64,000 bases of DNA from Chlamydiales bacterium (GTDB taxonomy: Bacteria; Chlamydiota; Chlamydiia; Chlamydiales; Simkaniaceae), in NCBI GenBank assembly GCA_024233395.1, contig JACKPR010000004.1:235131-299130 (forward strand), given 5' to 3'. The first letter of the stretch is position 1. Every line of letters starts with the position of its first letter. This document shows positions 1-6,991 of this stretch, one piece after another. Under the pieces are notes generated by a model that saw only the letters and a list, made by a program, of their open reading frames with translations, ran no database searches and had not been told where the DNA came from. A program made the position numbers and the translations under genes.

Positions 1-2
1 AA

Positions 3-158
3 GATCCTCTGCTAACCAATCCTTCTTTTTCAGCATCCTTCAATATTCTTGGATGGAGCGCCATTGGAGCAGGAATCATCCTTATCTTCCTTTCACGGTT
101 TCTGAAAAAACTGATTCAGGAAAAGAAACCCCACGAAAATCCCCACCTTGTAACATAG
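3..158 (+). CDS. C-terminal end of a membrane transporter (partial)
   Basis: Only the last 51 codons are inside the window; the frame is open from the left edge to a TAG stop. The peptide contains one hydrophobic helix (WSAIGAGIILIFLSRFLKK) followed by a short basic, hydrophilic tail. This is how many 12-helix permeases end, and the shape is closest to peptide (POT/MFS) transporters. The family assignment is an inference from a very short piece. Nothing shows whether the full gene is intact. Confidence 0.55.
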   Translation, partial: DPLLTNPSFSASFNILGWSAIGAGIILIFLSRFLKKLIQEKKPHENPHLVT

Positions 159-221
159 TTCTTGAATTCAAGAACTTAGTTTAGTAGTTTATTTGTTTTT
201 TTAAAACAAAATAGGTATTTT

Positions 222-548
222 ATGAATCTTTCAGTTCAAAATGTGCCATCAATAGGTTGGCCAACACCTATTCAATTATTGCAAGCAACAAAAGTGATCA
301 ATCAGACCGGACATCCTCTCGCTGTTATCGTCGCTGTTTATTCGATTGATGGAACTCAAATTGGAAATGCTCATTTTTTCCCAAACGGAGAAGGGAATTT
401 TGTTATTCCTAGACCTCCATGCGACAACCCAGAGCAGATTCATGTTTCTCTTTACTGGTATCAAGAAGGAGGTGTTCAAGACCCATCCTATGAAAGACAT
501 CTCCCTTTTGTAGAACTTTTTCAGAATGAAAATTATCCATTAGGATAG
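222..548 (+). CDS. Hypothetical protein, 108 aa
   Basis: A short soluble protein with no signal peptide or membrane segment and no family I recognise. It is rich in aromatic and proline residues (GWPTP, PRPPCDNPEQ, SLYWYQEGG) and would fit a small beta-sandwich: the middle part alternates hydrophobic and polar residues. A weak AGG lies about 8 bases before the ATG. The gene stands alone and is followed within 10 bases by a strong terminator, so it is probably a single-gene transcript. It may be lineage specific. Confidence 0.6.
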   Translation: MNLSVQNVPSIGWPTPIQLLQATKVINQTGHPLAVIVAVYSIDGTQIGNAHFFPNGEGNFVIPRPPCDNPEQIHVSLYWYQEGGVQDPSYERHLPFVELFQNENYPLG

Positions 549-555
549 AAAAGAA

Positions 556-590
556 AAGCCTCTCTTGCTAAAAGAGAGGCTTTTTTTTTA
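556..590. terminator. Bidirectional intrinsic terminator
   Basis: An 11-bp perfect stem (AAGCCTCTCTT / AAGAGAGGCTT) with a 5-nt loop is followed by nine T on the plus strand. It lies between two convergent genes and can end the 108-aa gene on the plus strand; A residues on the other side allow weaker use on the minus strand. Confidence 0.85.
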
Positions 591-1424
591 ATGGGAATAG
601 TAGTTTAACAAATTCATTGATTGCCTAAGAATTTCAACCACCTGTTGCTGTTTGGGAGAAAACCTTTGCAACTCTAAGTAGTCTCTAGGAAGTGCTAAGA
701 ACCTTTCAAGATCAAATAATGCAGCATCAGCCCATCCATCAGGGTTTCCTTCAAGATCTAAGGCTTCAATTTGACTTAAAATATAATTGCGAAGTGCACT
801 ATATTCAGTAGTTCTATAGGCTCCCTCGTTCTGATGAAGCTCTATCAGCTGTCGTCGTCTTGAATTTTGGTTATTCACTGCGATTTCTCTGAGAATCTTA
901 AGAGATAGATTTCCCATAGCCGCATTAAACCAAGCGGTAAGAACTTTCTTGATAACGGGACGTTTTCCATCTTTATCAAGATAATCACATTTTTGATCAA
1001 AAGACTCCTGAATAGTCTTGTAAGTTCCGAATAATGATCCCATTTGCTCTAGTTTTGCACTTCTTCTTGTTTCTTCTTCATACCCATTCGAAAAATCTGT
1101 CTCATCAAGTCGTTGTTCAACAAAAGTCATCAAACCCTTCACCGATTGAATAAAACCTTCAAGATATTGATAGTAATGCCTCGCACTTTTCTCAAGTTTC
1201 CATAACTCCCTCTCAGAAACCTCTTCTCTTACCTTGGGAGCAACAGGAGCAAATGATTCTTCATCTAAAGTTTCAGTGCACATAAGATTGACCCCTGAAC
1301 CACTGCCTAAAACTTGAGCAGCAATTGTATTTGCAGTTTGACGAAACTCTTCTTTTTTTTCTTCACTAGGAGGTTTAACCCTTACTTGCGAATGTTGAGT
1401 ATCAGAAAACGTTACAAATTCCAT
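588..1424 (-). CDS. Hypothetical helical protein, 278 aa
   Basis: Unrecognised protein with no signal peptide. After a polar N-terminus of about 80 residues it is almost all alpha-helical and charged, with repeated L/E/R/K heptad-like stretches. An upstream ATG (1457) would add 11 residues, but the ATG at 1424 has GGAG five bases before it and is the better start. It shares the terminator at 556-590 with the convergent gene. It could be a cytosolic scaffold or a secreted effector; the sequence does not decide. Confidence 0.6.
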   Translation of the reverse strand: MEFVTFSDTQHSQVRVKPPSEEKKEEFRQTANTIAAQVLGSGSGVNLMCTETLDEESFAPVAPKVREEVSERELWKLEKSARHYYQYLEGFIQSVKGLMTFVEQRLDETDFSNGYEEETRRSAKLEQMGSLFGTYKTIQESFDQKCDYLDKDGKRPVIKKVLTAWFNAAMGNLSLKILREIAVNNQNSRRRQLIELHQNEGAYRTTEYSALRNYILSQIEALDLEGNPDGWADAALFDLERFLALPRDYLELQRFSPKQQQVVEILRQSMNLLNYYSH

Positions 1425-1524
1425 TTTAACTCCATAATTATTTTTTTCAAAAAACATGGATTATTATAATAATAAAACGAGATTATTTAAATGATATCAA
1501 TTAATTTAAACGTTTTTAAATTAA

Positions 1525-2328
1525 TTAACCGTTTGTTGTAAAACCTGGAAAGAGGGTCATCCCCCCATCAACAAAGAGACTTGTTCCATTGACATAGTCT
1601 GAGAGATCTGAGGCCAGCCAGACCGCCGCATTTCCAATATCCTCGACCTGCCCAATTCTCTTATAAGGGATCACATTCATAAGATCTTCGAGTGCTTCTG
1701 GGGTTTCCCAAGCCTCTTTGTTAATTGGAGTTTTAATCGCTCCAGGACAGATACTGTTAATACGAATTTTTTTAGGGGCATGCTCTTGAGCCATTGACTT
1801 CATAAGCATCATGATTCCCCCTTTAGACGTTGCATAGTTGGCATGCCCTGCCCAAGGGATCATCTCATGCACTGAGCTCATGCAAATCACTTTTCCAGCC
1901 GCACAGGAAACCTCTTTCACAACACCACGCCGGAGAAACTCACGAATCGCTTCACGAGCACAAAGAAATTGCCCAGTCAAATTGATTCCGATAACTTTAT
2001 TCCATTTTTCTAAGGTCATATCGACAAAAGGAGAATCTTGCTGGAGCCCTGCATTGTTAACCAGGATATCGATGGTTCCCATTTCTTTAAACATGAGCTG
2101 AAACATCGCTTGGACGTCTTCTTCTTTGGAAACATCAGCCTTTGCAACAAGGACTTTTCCTCCAAATTGTGCAGCTTCATGAGCTACAGCTTCGGCATTT
2201 TCTTTTGACCCAGCATAGTTTATGACGACATCAGCTCCTGCTTTTGCCAAAGCAACAGCCACCCCATGACCAATCCCTGAACTTGAACCTGTAATCAGTG
2301 CCTTTTGCCCTTTGAGTAAATCCTTCAT
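1525..2328 (-). CDS. SDR-family dehydrogenase, glucose 1-dehydrogenase-like
   Basis: A classical short-chain dehydrogenase/reductase of 267 aa. The NAD(P)-binding motif TGSSSGIG is at residues 13-20, NNAG at 91-94, a catalytic serine at about 151-152 and the YxxxK pair at Y165/K169. The ending VNGTSLFVDGGMTLFPGF matches the glucose 1-dehydrogenase subgroup, where the enzyme oxidises beta-D-glucose to gluconolactone with NAD(P). The actual substrate is not provable from sequence. The start is well supported by AAGGAG six bases upstream. It precedes the Nudix gene's stop by only 24 bases, so the two may be co-transcribed. Confidence 0.9.
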   Translation of the reverse strand: MKDLLKGQKALITGSSSGIGHGVAVALAKAGADVVINYAGSKENAEAVAHEAAQFGGKVLVAKADVSKEEDVQAMFQLMFKEMGTIDILVNNAGLQQDSPFVDMTLEKWNKVIGINLTGQFLCAREAIREFLRRGVVKEVSCAAGKVICMSSVHEMIPWAGHANYATSKGGIMMLMKSMAQEHAPKKIRINSICPGAIKTPINKEAWETPEALEDLMNVIPYKRIGQVEDIGNAAVWLASDLSDYVNGTSLFVDGGMTLFPGFTTNG

Positions 2329-2352
2329 AGCAATCTCCTTTACGTATTATTC

Positions 2353-2811
2353 TTACATAGGAGATTCACTCTGTTTTTGCAAGCAATACTCAAGAATTTT
2401 TTCTCCCCCGTGAATCAGAGGAAAGCGAAGAGCTTCTTCGTGGGTGACCCATTTTGCTTCGGTATGTTCCCGAAGATCAAGGTGCAGTTTAGGCTCTAGT
2501 TTGAAGAAACAATGATAAATCGAAAAGTCATATTGATAATCTGGAAACTCCAGATATAGGGTGATTAAATGAGAGAGATTCTTTGGCATAAGCTCAATTC
2601 CACATTCTTCATGAAGCTCTCGCTTTGCCCCTTCTAATCGGGATTCTCCTTCTTCCCTTTTTCCTCCAGGCAAACACCACTTTTCCCCAGAAAAACTTTT
2701 GGGGCTTCTTTTTAGAAGGAGGATCTTATTATTATACTTGCAATAACATCCTACAACTGTCACACGAGGGATAAATCCCTCTGGCTTCTGTTCATAGATC
2801 TTCAGAGTCAT
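2353..2811 (-). CDS. Nudix (MutT-like) hydrolase
   Basis: About 152 aa. The full Nudix box G-x5-E-x7-R-E-x2-E-E-x-G-I is present at about residues 52-74 (GGKREEGE...RELHEECGI). This gives Mg-dependent cleavage of nucleoside diphosphates linked to another group, for example oxidised dNTPs. The frame also offers a TTG two codons upstream at 2817; the ATG at 2811 is preferred although neither has a strong ribosome site. It is divergent from the LicD-like gene, with 36 bases between the starts. Confidence 0.88.
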   Translation of the reverse strand: MTLKIYEQKPEGFIPRVTVVGCYCKYNNKILLLKRSPKSFSGEKWCLPGGKREEGESRLEGAKRELHEECGIELMPKNLSHLITLYLEFPDYQYDFSIYHCFFKLEPKLHLDLREHTEAKWVTHEEALRFPLIHGGEKILEYCLQKQSESPM

Positions 2812-2847
2812 TTTCAAAAAAGCTGCGTTGAGTTAAAGTGGTTAGAC

Positions 2848-3978
2848 ATGAGTATTATAGATGCAATTCCAAAAATCTGCAGCTTTTTTCCAAAAGTAAC
2901 AGCTTTTTTTCTCAATATCGGAATGATTCTCGTTTCTTTTTATCATGTCTATTACCAAAGCCCCTTTTTTAATACAGCCTTTGAAGATGCCCGAGGGATA
3001 GAGCGGATTGGAAATTTTTTTTTAATCCCCTCTCAATACCTTTGCGAAGGAAAAGTTGTGTCGTATGATCAGGAGACAGATTCTTTTGAAACCTACCAAC
3101 GTTTTGAATACGAAACCCACAAGCGATTTTTTACTCCCATTGCTCTTACCTTTTTTACTCCAGGAACCCTTTTAGGAGCAGCGTGCAAAGGACTCTCATT
3201 TCTCTCCCCAAAAGTAAAAGAAAAACACCAAAAGTTTAAAGGTGAAATCCTGCAGCAAGAGGTTTCATCAAACAATGATCATTACCTCGATATAGGAATA
3301 GAGGTCAATGATTGGATGGAAGGGGAACTTTTTATTTCGCAAGGCTACAAAAGAAAACCTGGAGCCGAAAATAATCTTAAAGAAGATAAAGACTGTCTTA
3401 GAGAAATCGCTAAAATTCTTCATGCACAGCAGATCCCTTTTTGGGTGGATTGCGGAACTTGCATTGGAGTTTATCGCCATGGTGGAGTCATTCCATGGGA
3501 TAATGATCTAGATCTCTCTGTGCTCGTTGATGATTTTCAAAATGTCATGACTGCTCTCAAAAAATTAGATCCCAAAAAATTCGTTGTTCAAGATTGGTCT
3601 TCCCGCTCACGCCCCGGATCTTACATTCGTGTTTATGTGAAAAAAAATCGCAATCATATCGATATTTACATGAATGACATTGATCCTGAAGAAAAGACAA
3701 TCACCTATATCATTGCCCATGAAAACAGTCATTTTATGGCTGAAGGATGGAAAGAGCGAGAAAGAACACAGAAAACGCCAATCCCTTTTGATGTCATTTT
3801 TCCCTTAAGGAAGGGAGAGTTTGATGGAATTGCCGTCCCTGTTCCCAACCAAGCTGCTCGGTTTTTAACATATAAATATGGACCCAATCTTAATCCTCCC
3901 CGTATCTATAATGAGGAGACGGGCGAGTATGAAAAAGATCTTTCTCATCCCTATTGGGAAATCCCCCTAGTTCACTAA
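2848..3978 (+). CDS. LicD/fukutin-like nucleotidyltransferase-fold protein with membrane N-terminus
   Basis: 376 aa. The N-terminal 40 residues form a hydrophobic anchor and a second hydrophobic patch lies near residues 95-120. From about residue 180 it has the LicD/fukutin pattern: a helix REIAKILHAQQIPFWVDCGTCIGVYRH is followed by WDNDLDLSV (acidic residues near 218-222), then HIDIYMND about 50 residues later. In this superfamily the paired Asp residues bind metal for transfer of phospho-choline or similar groups to glycans. That suggests modification of surface or host glycans, which is inference. It ends 4 bases inside the convergent lipase-like gene. Confidence 0.7.
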   Translation: MSIIDAIPKICSFFPKVTAFFLNIGMILVSFYHVYYQSPFFNTAFEDARGIERIGNFFLIPSQYLCEGKVVSYDQETDSFETYQRFEYETHKRFFTPIALTFFTPGTLLGAACKGLSFLSPKVKEKHQKFKGEILQQEVSSNNDHYLDIGIEVNDWMEGELFISQGYKRKPGAENNLKEDKDCLREIAKILHAQQIPFWVDCGTCIGVYRHGGVIPWDNDLDLSVLVDDFQNVMTALKKLDPKKFVVQDWSSRSRPGSYIRVYVKKNRNHIDIYMNDIDPEEKTITYIIAHENSHFMAEGWKERERTQKTPIPFDVIFPLRKGEFDGIAVPVPNQAARFLTYKYGPNLNPPRIYNEETGEYEKDLSHPYWEIPLVH

Positions 3979-4664
3979 AGTTTTGCTTTTTGTTTAGATA
4001 GCAATTGCATCCATGTCCTATCCCTTACCACTTCTTTAAAGTCGTAAAGACTATGTCCGCCGTCACATATTCTAATGTAATCTTCCGGGTGAGATAATAA
4101 AGGGTTCGTTGTAAGAAAATCCCCATTTGTTGCTAGATTAATATGATAACGACCTGTCTTAACGCCATATCCATTCCAGGTAATGCGCCAAACTTTTTTT
4201 CCTTTCCAACATCTTGAAGCAAACTGCGCTCCTCGAGAATGTCCGGTAAATGCAATGATCTTCCCCCAATTTGGTTTTCCATATTTATGATTATATTTTT
4301 GAACATACTTCTCCTCCCAAGCCTTTACCGTTTTTGTCATAGAAGAGAGTAACATTTTAGTAACTATGGGAGTTGTAGAGATATTCTCAATCCATTGAAT
4401 ATCACTATTACTTCCTTGAAATGAAACAACTAAAACTTTTTTGTCATCTTTTTGGATACAAAATAATCCTAAGACCCATGGATAAGAAGCTCTTTCTTCA
4501 AGCTCTTTTAATACAATTTTTCCATTTGTATGCTCATGTAAATATTTATTGATAGCATCCTTAGTCTTCTCTACTAAAGAATTTTCCTGATAAATTGCTT
4601 CAGCAACTCTCCAAATCTCATAAGGACTTGGTTCAACATTTACTGGATCCATAAATATACTCAT
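3975..4664 (-). CDS. Class 3 lipase-like alpha/beta hydrolase
   Basis: 229 aa. A GHSRG nucleophile elbow (Ser143) follows a beta-strand (KIIAFT), and an oxyanion-type strand VVSFQGSNS lies at 79-87. A plausible Asp (D182 in NGDFLTTNP) and His (H204 in GGHSLYDF) complete a triad in the class 3 lipase order. No signal peptide, so a cytosolic or type III-secreted role is possible. The ATG lies inside the left arm of the inverted-repeat element at 4656-4817; a second ATG is available four codons later. The substrate is unknown. Confidence 0.65.
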   Translation of the reverse strand: MSIFMDPVNVEPSPYEIWRVAEAIYQENSLVEKTKDAINKYLHEHTNGKIVLKELEERASYPWVLGLFCIQKDDKKVLVVSFQGSNSDIQWIENISTTPIVTKMLLSSMTKTVKAWEEKYVQKYNHKYGKPNWGKIIAFTGHSRGAQFASRCWKGKKVWRITWNGYGVKTGRYHINLATNGDFLTTNPLLSHPEDYIRICDGGHSLYDFKEVVRDRTWMQLLSKQKAKL

Positions 4665-4817
4665 CTTGGTTAAAAAATTGTGGGTTTATCAAGAAGACCC
4701 TGAAAATTTATGTTCGGAGTGAGTGACCATTGCCGAGAGTTAAGGCGCGAGCGAGAACAAGAATTTTGAGGTCAAGTCGACGAAGATAAAACCCAATTTT
4801 TTAACCAAGATGAGTAT
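4656..4817. repeat. Long inverted-repeat element A (about 162 bp)
   Basis: Arms 4656-4690 and 4785-4817 are nearly perfect inverted copies (core CATCTTGGTTAAAAAATTG). Pairing continues imperfectly inward (CTGAAAATTTATGTTC against the complement of GAACAAGAATTTTGAGG), so the whole segment can fold into one hairpin. No T-tract follows, so it is not a typical terminator. Size and design match the elements at 14049-14212 and 17955-18121. Confidence 0.7.
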
Positions 4818-4822
4818 AAACT

Positions 4823-5437
4823 CTATTGATTAGCAGTAACATCCAAAACCTTTGTTTTTCCTGTTTCTTTATCAACCAATGAAAGTTCAAAAAAAGGAGT
4901 ATAATGAGCTTTGGGGATAAAGATAAGAGCATTTGAAAACGATTTAGGACGAATTTCTAGTTGACTCTTACCCTTTTCTGAAAAGTCTGCATCAAGGGAA
5001 GCATTGGCATTCGAAGATTTAATTCCATCAACGATAGCGGGAATAAAGAGAGGAGAAGTTAAGGGGAAAAGGAGAACTCCACCGAGAGTATACCCTGTCA
5101 CACGCCCTGCTGTAGAAGTATGAACTGTTCGTGCAACTTCTTCAGGGTTTGCAGATATCAAACTCACACCTTTTCTTGTAAAAATGTAGGTACGATCACT
5201 TTGGTTATAAAATGTCAATTGAATCGGTTGATATCCTTCTGCAAGCACATTACGATCAAGATAGTCATAACAATCCTGAACAGTAAAAGCCTTACAACCA
5301 ATCGATATCCCTTCTATTTGATCATATGTGCGTACATATTCTGGATTGAGAGATGAAAGAGCGCTTGCTTGATAGGAAGCACATCCCGTAAATAATCCAA
5401 TCATTGCTGTTATTAATAGTAAACTAACCTTCTTCAT
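4823..5437 (-). CDS. Putative lipoprotein, 204 aa
   Basis: The N-terminus MKKVSLLLITAMIGLFTGCASY is a signal peptide with lipobox LFTGC; the predicted lipidated Cys is residue 19. The mature part contains a glycine-rich hydrophobic stretch (VTGYTLGGVLLFPLTSPLFIPAIV) and otherwise resembles a small periplasm-facing envelope protein of unknown function. It begins 14 bases inside the end of the upstream HExxxH protein gene, so the two are translationally linked and probably work at the same membrane. Confidence 0.75.
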   Translation of the reverse strand: MKKVSLLLITAMIGLFTGCASYQASALSSLNPEYVRTYDQIEGISIGCKAFTVQDCYDYLDRNVLAEGYQPIQLTFYNQSDRTYIFTRKGVSLISANPEEVARTVHTSTAGRVTGYTLGGVLLFPLTSPLFIPAIVDGIKSSNANASLDADFSEKGKSQLEIRPKSFSNALIFIPKAHYTPFFELSLVDKETGKTKVLDVTANQ

Positions 5438-6701
5438 TGTGACTCCCCAATTTTTGTTCGTTCATCTTATCTTCTGCCGTTGTTTTTTGTCTAAGAGAAT
5501 TGCTTCCAAAAGTAAGGCCAATGCGAGCAATGATTTCTCTATCTAAGCCATAGCCAGGAAGATACCCTGAAGTTTTTCCACCTAGCTCGCTGAAAAGAGC
5601 CAGTTTTGAGAAAAGGTTCAGTCTTCCTGTAACAGAAAGAGCCGCTCCCCAACGTCTTTTATTTAGAGAAGGGCGAAAAGCTGTTCCAGTATCCAAAAGC
5701 TCCTGCACAGTGACTGGCGTATTAAAAACCCCTTGATTCCAGCCATCAAACTTGAAACCAAGAGAACCTCTCCTTCCAGAATAAAGATGATCATAAGCAA
5801 GTCCTATCCCAAAACTTCTCTTTCCCCCTTTGAAATAGAAATACAGAGGGTTTCCCTTATAGAGAAAATAATTTTCTAAATAAGCTTCTGGGGCATAAGG
5901 AGCATAGCCAATTTTCACATTGGGAAGATATTTGAGGTCATCTCCAAAAGAAAACATTGGAAATTTCCAAGGTTTTCCCTCTGCGATGTAATAGAAGAAA
6001 GAATAGTAAGAATAAAAAGTCATGGGGTCTAACCAGTTGAAAAGTGTCCACCGGAGAAGTTTTCCATGAGTCAGTTCACCATCTGGATAAGAGTGATTAT
6101 GAAAATACATGTAAGATTTGACATCATTTCCATCGGGACCATCACCTTTAAGCTTCCCAAGGTGGGTGATCCAGGTGTACCAAAAGATCGATTGCTGAGC
6201 TTGATTATATAAAGTCGCTAGTCGCCCATCAATTTCCCCTTTAGCCATCCATTGCATTTTGAGGTCCCGTGCCAAAATTTGCTCGGCTTCAAGACCTGCA
6301 ACGGTGACTGCAAGCATTTCTCCTACAGTCAACTGATAATATTCTTTATCTTTAAAATAGGTTGCTCCCCACCAGGGTGTAACTGCATATTTTTTTGGGT
6401 GATACCCAAGTTCACGAAGGCGATATCCATGTCCAAAAACCTCATGCTGGGTCACATCAGCAAGCATATTAATGTTGTACCAAAATAAAAATTGCTCAAA
6501 ACCTCTACCCCAGACCTTCATCGTTGAGTCTTTATTTGACTTTGTGAAGAAAGCATCTTCTCCTTGAATCATTAAATCTTGAACAAAAATTAAGTTGGCA
6601 GAACCAGAATAGGGAGAAAAGTAAGGGTCTACCATCACTGTTTGATTTGCAAAAGCACTTCCCGTGATCAATAATAGACAAAAGTTCCGTAAGAGTTTCA
6701 T
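5424..6701 (-). CDS. Exported HExxxH protein with possible outer-membrane barrel, 425 aa
   Basis: A signal peptide (MKLLRNFCLLLITGSAFA) is followed by a domain with THxx-like metal motif HEVFGHG (H86, E87, H91) and, about 45 residues on, AGLEAE. The spacing H-E-x3-H differs from the usual HExxH zinc-peptidase motif. The C-terminal half is rich in Tyr, Phe and Gly with alternating hydrophobic residues (YAPYAPEAYLENYFLYKG, FGIGLAYDHLYSGRRG), as in outer-membrane strands. It is the first gene of a pair with the lipoprotein (14-nt overlap). A metallopeptidase role is inference; a structural barrel is the alternative. Confidence 0.6.
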   Translation of the reverse strand: MKLLRNFCLLLITGSAFANQTVMVDPYFSPYSGSANLIFVQDLMIQGEDAFFTKSNKDSTMKVWGRGFEQFLFWYNINMLADVTQHEVFGHGYRLRELGYHPKKYAVTPWWGATYFKDKEYYQLTVGEMLAVTVAGLEAEQILARDLKMQWMAKGEIDGRLATLYNQAQQSIFWYTWITHLGKLKGDGPDGNDVKSYMYFHNHSYPDGELTHGKLLRWTLFNWLDPMTFYSYYSFFYYIAEGKPWKFPMFSFGDDLKYLPNVKIGYAPYAPEAYLENYFLYKGNPLYFYFKGGKRSFGIGLAYDHLYSGRRGSLGFKFDGWNQGVFNTPVTVQELLDTGTAFRPSLNKRRWGAALSVTGRLNLFSKLALFSELGGKTSGYLPGYGLDREIIARIGLTFGSNSLRQKTTAEDKMNEQKLGSHNEEG

Positions 6702-6767
6702 TTCATTTTCCTAATTAAACCGAATAATCGATAAGAAATAGTAGCATTGGGATACAAATAAAGGCCA

Positions 6768-6795
6768 TAAAAAAAGCCTCCCAAAATTGGGAGGC
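6768..6795 (-). terminator. Terminator of tRNA-Asn
   Basis: On the minus strand GCCTCCC-AATTTT-GGGAGGC is followed by seven T, directly after the tRNA 3' end. It is a strong intrinsic terminator. Confidence 0.85.
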
Positions 6796-6798
6796 AAT

Positions 6799-6870
6799 CT
6801 CCGGATGCTGGATTCGAACCAGCGACCAATAGATTAACAGTCTACTGCTCTACCGCTGAGCTAATCCGGA
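6799..6870 (-). tRNA. tRNA-Asn(GTT)
   Basis: The minus strand reads a complete 72-nt cloverleaf. The acceptor stem TCCGGAT pairs with ATCCGGA and the discriminator base is G. The D-arm is GCTC-AGCGGTAGA-GAGC-like, and the anticodon loop CTGTTAA carries anticodon GTT. The T-arm contains GGTTCGAATCC. The terminal CCA is not encoded. It stands alone with its own terminator. Confidence 0.95.
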
Positions 6871-6991
6871 ACAGCAAAGAAATGAATTATAGAGACTCTC
6901 AGATTTTAGTTCAATTGATTACATATTGTGTCATCTAAGAACTTAAAAATTTGAGTGCAAAGAGGGATGAGTTAGAGTAAGATGTTGAGCT

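Noticed and set aside
4656..4817. Hairpin A as a transcription terminator of the lipoprotein gene
   Set aside because: The arms are 33-35 bp with about 95 bases between them and no T-tract follows on either strand; a mobile or structural repeat fits better.
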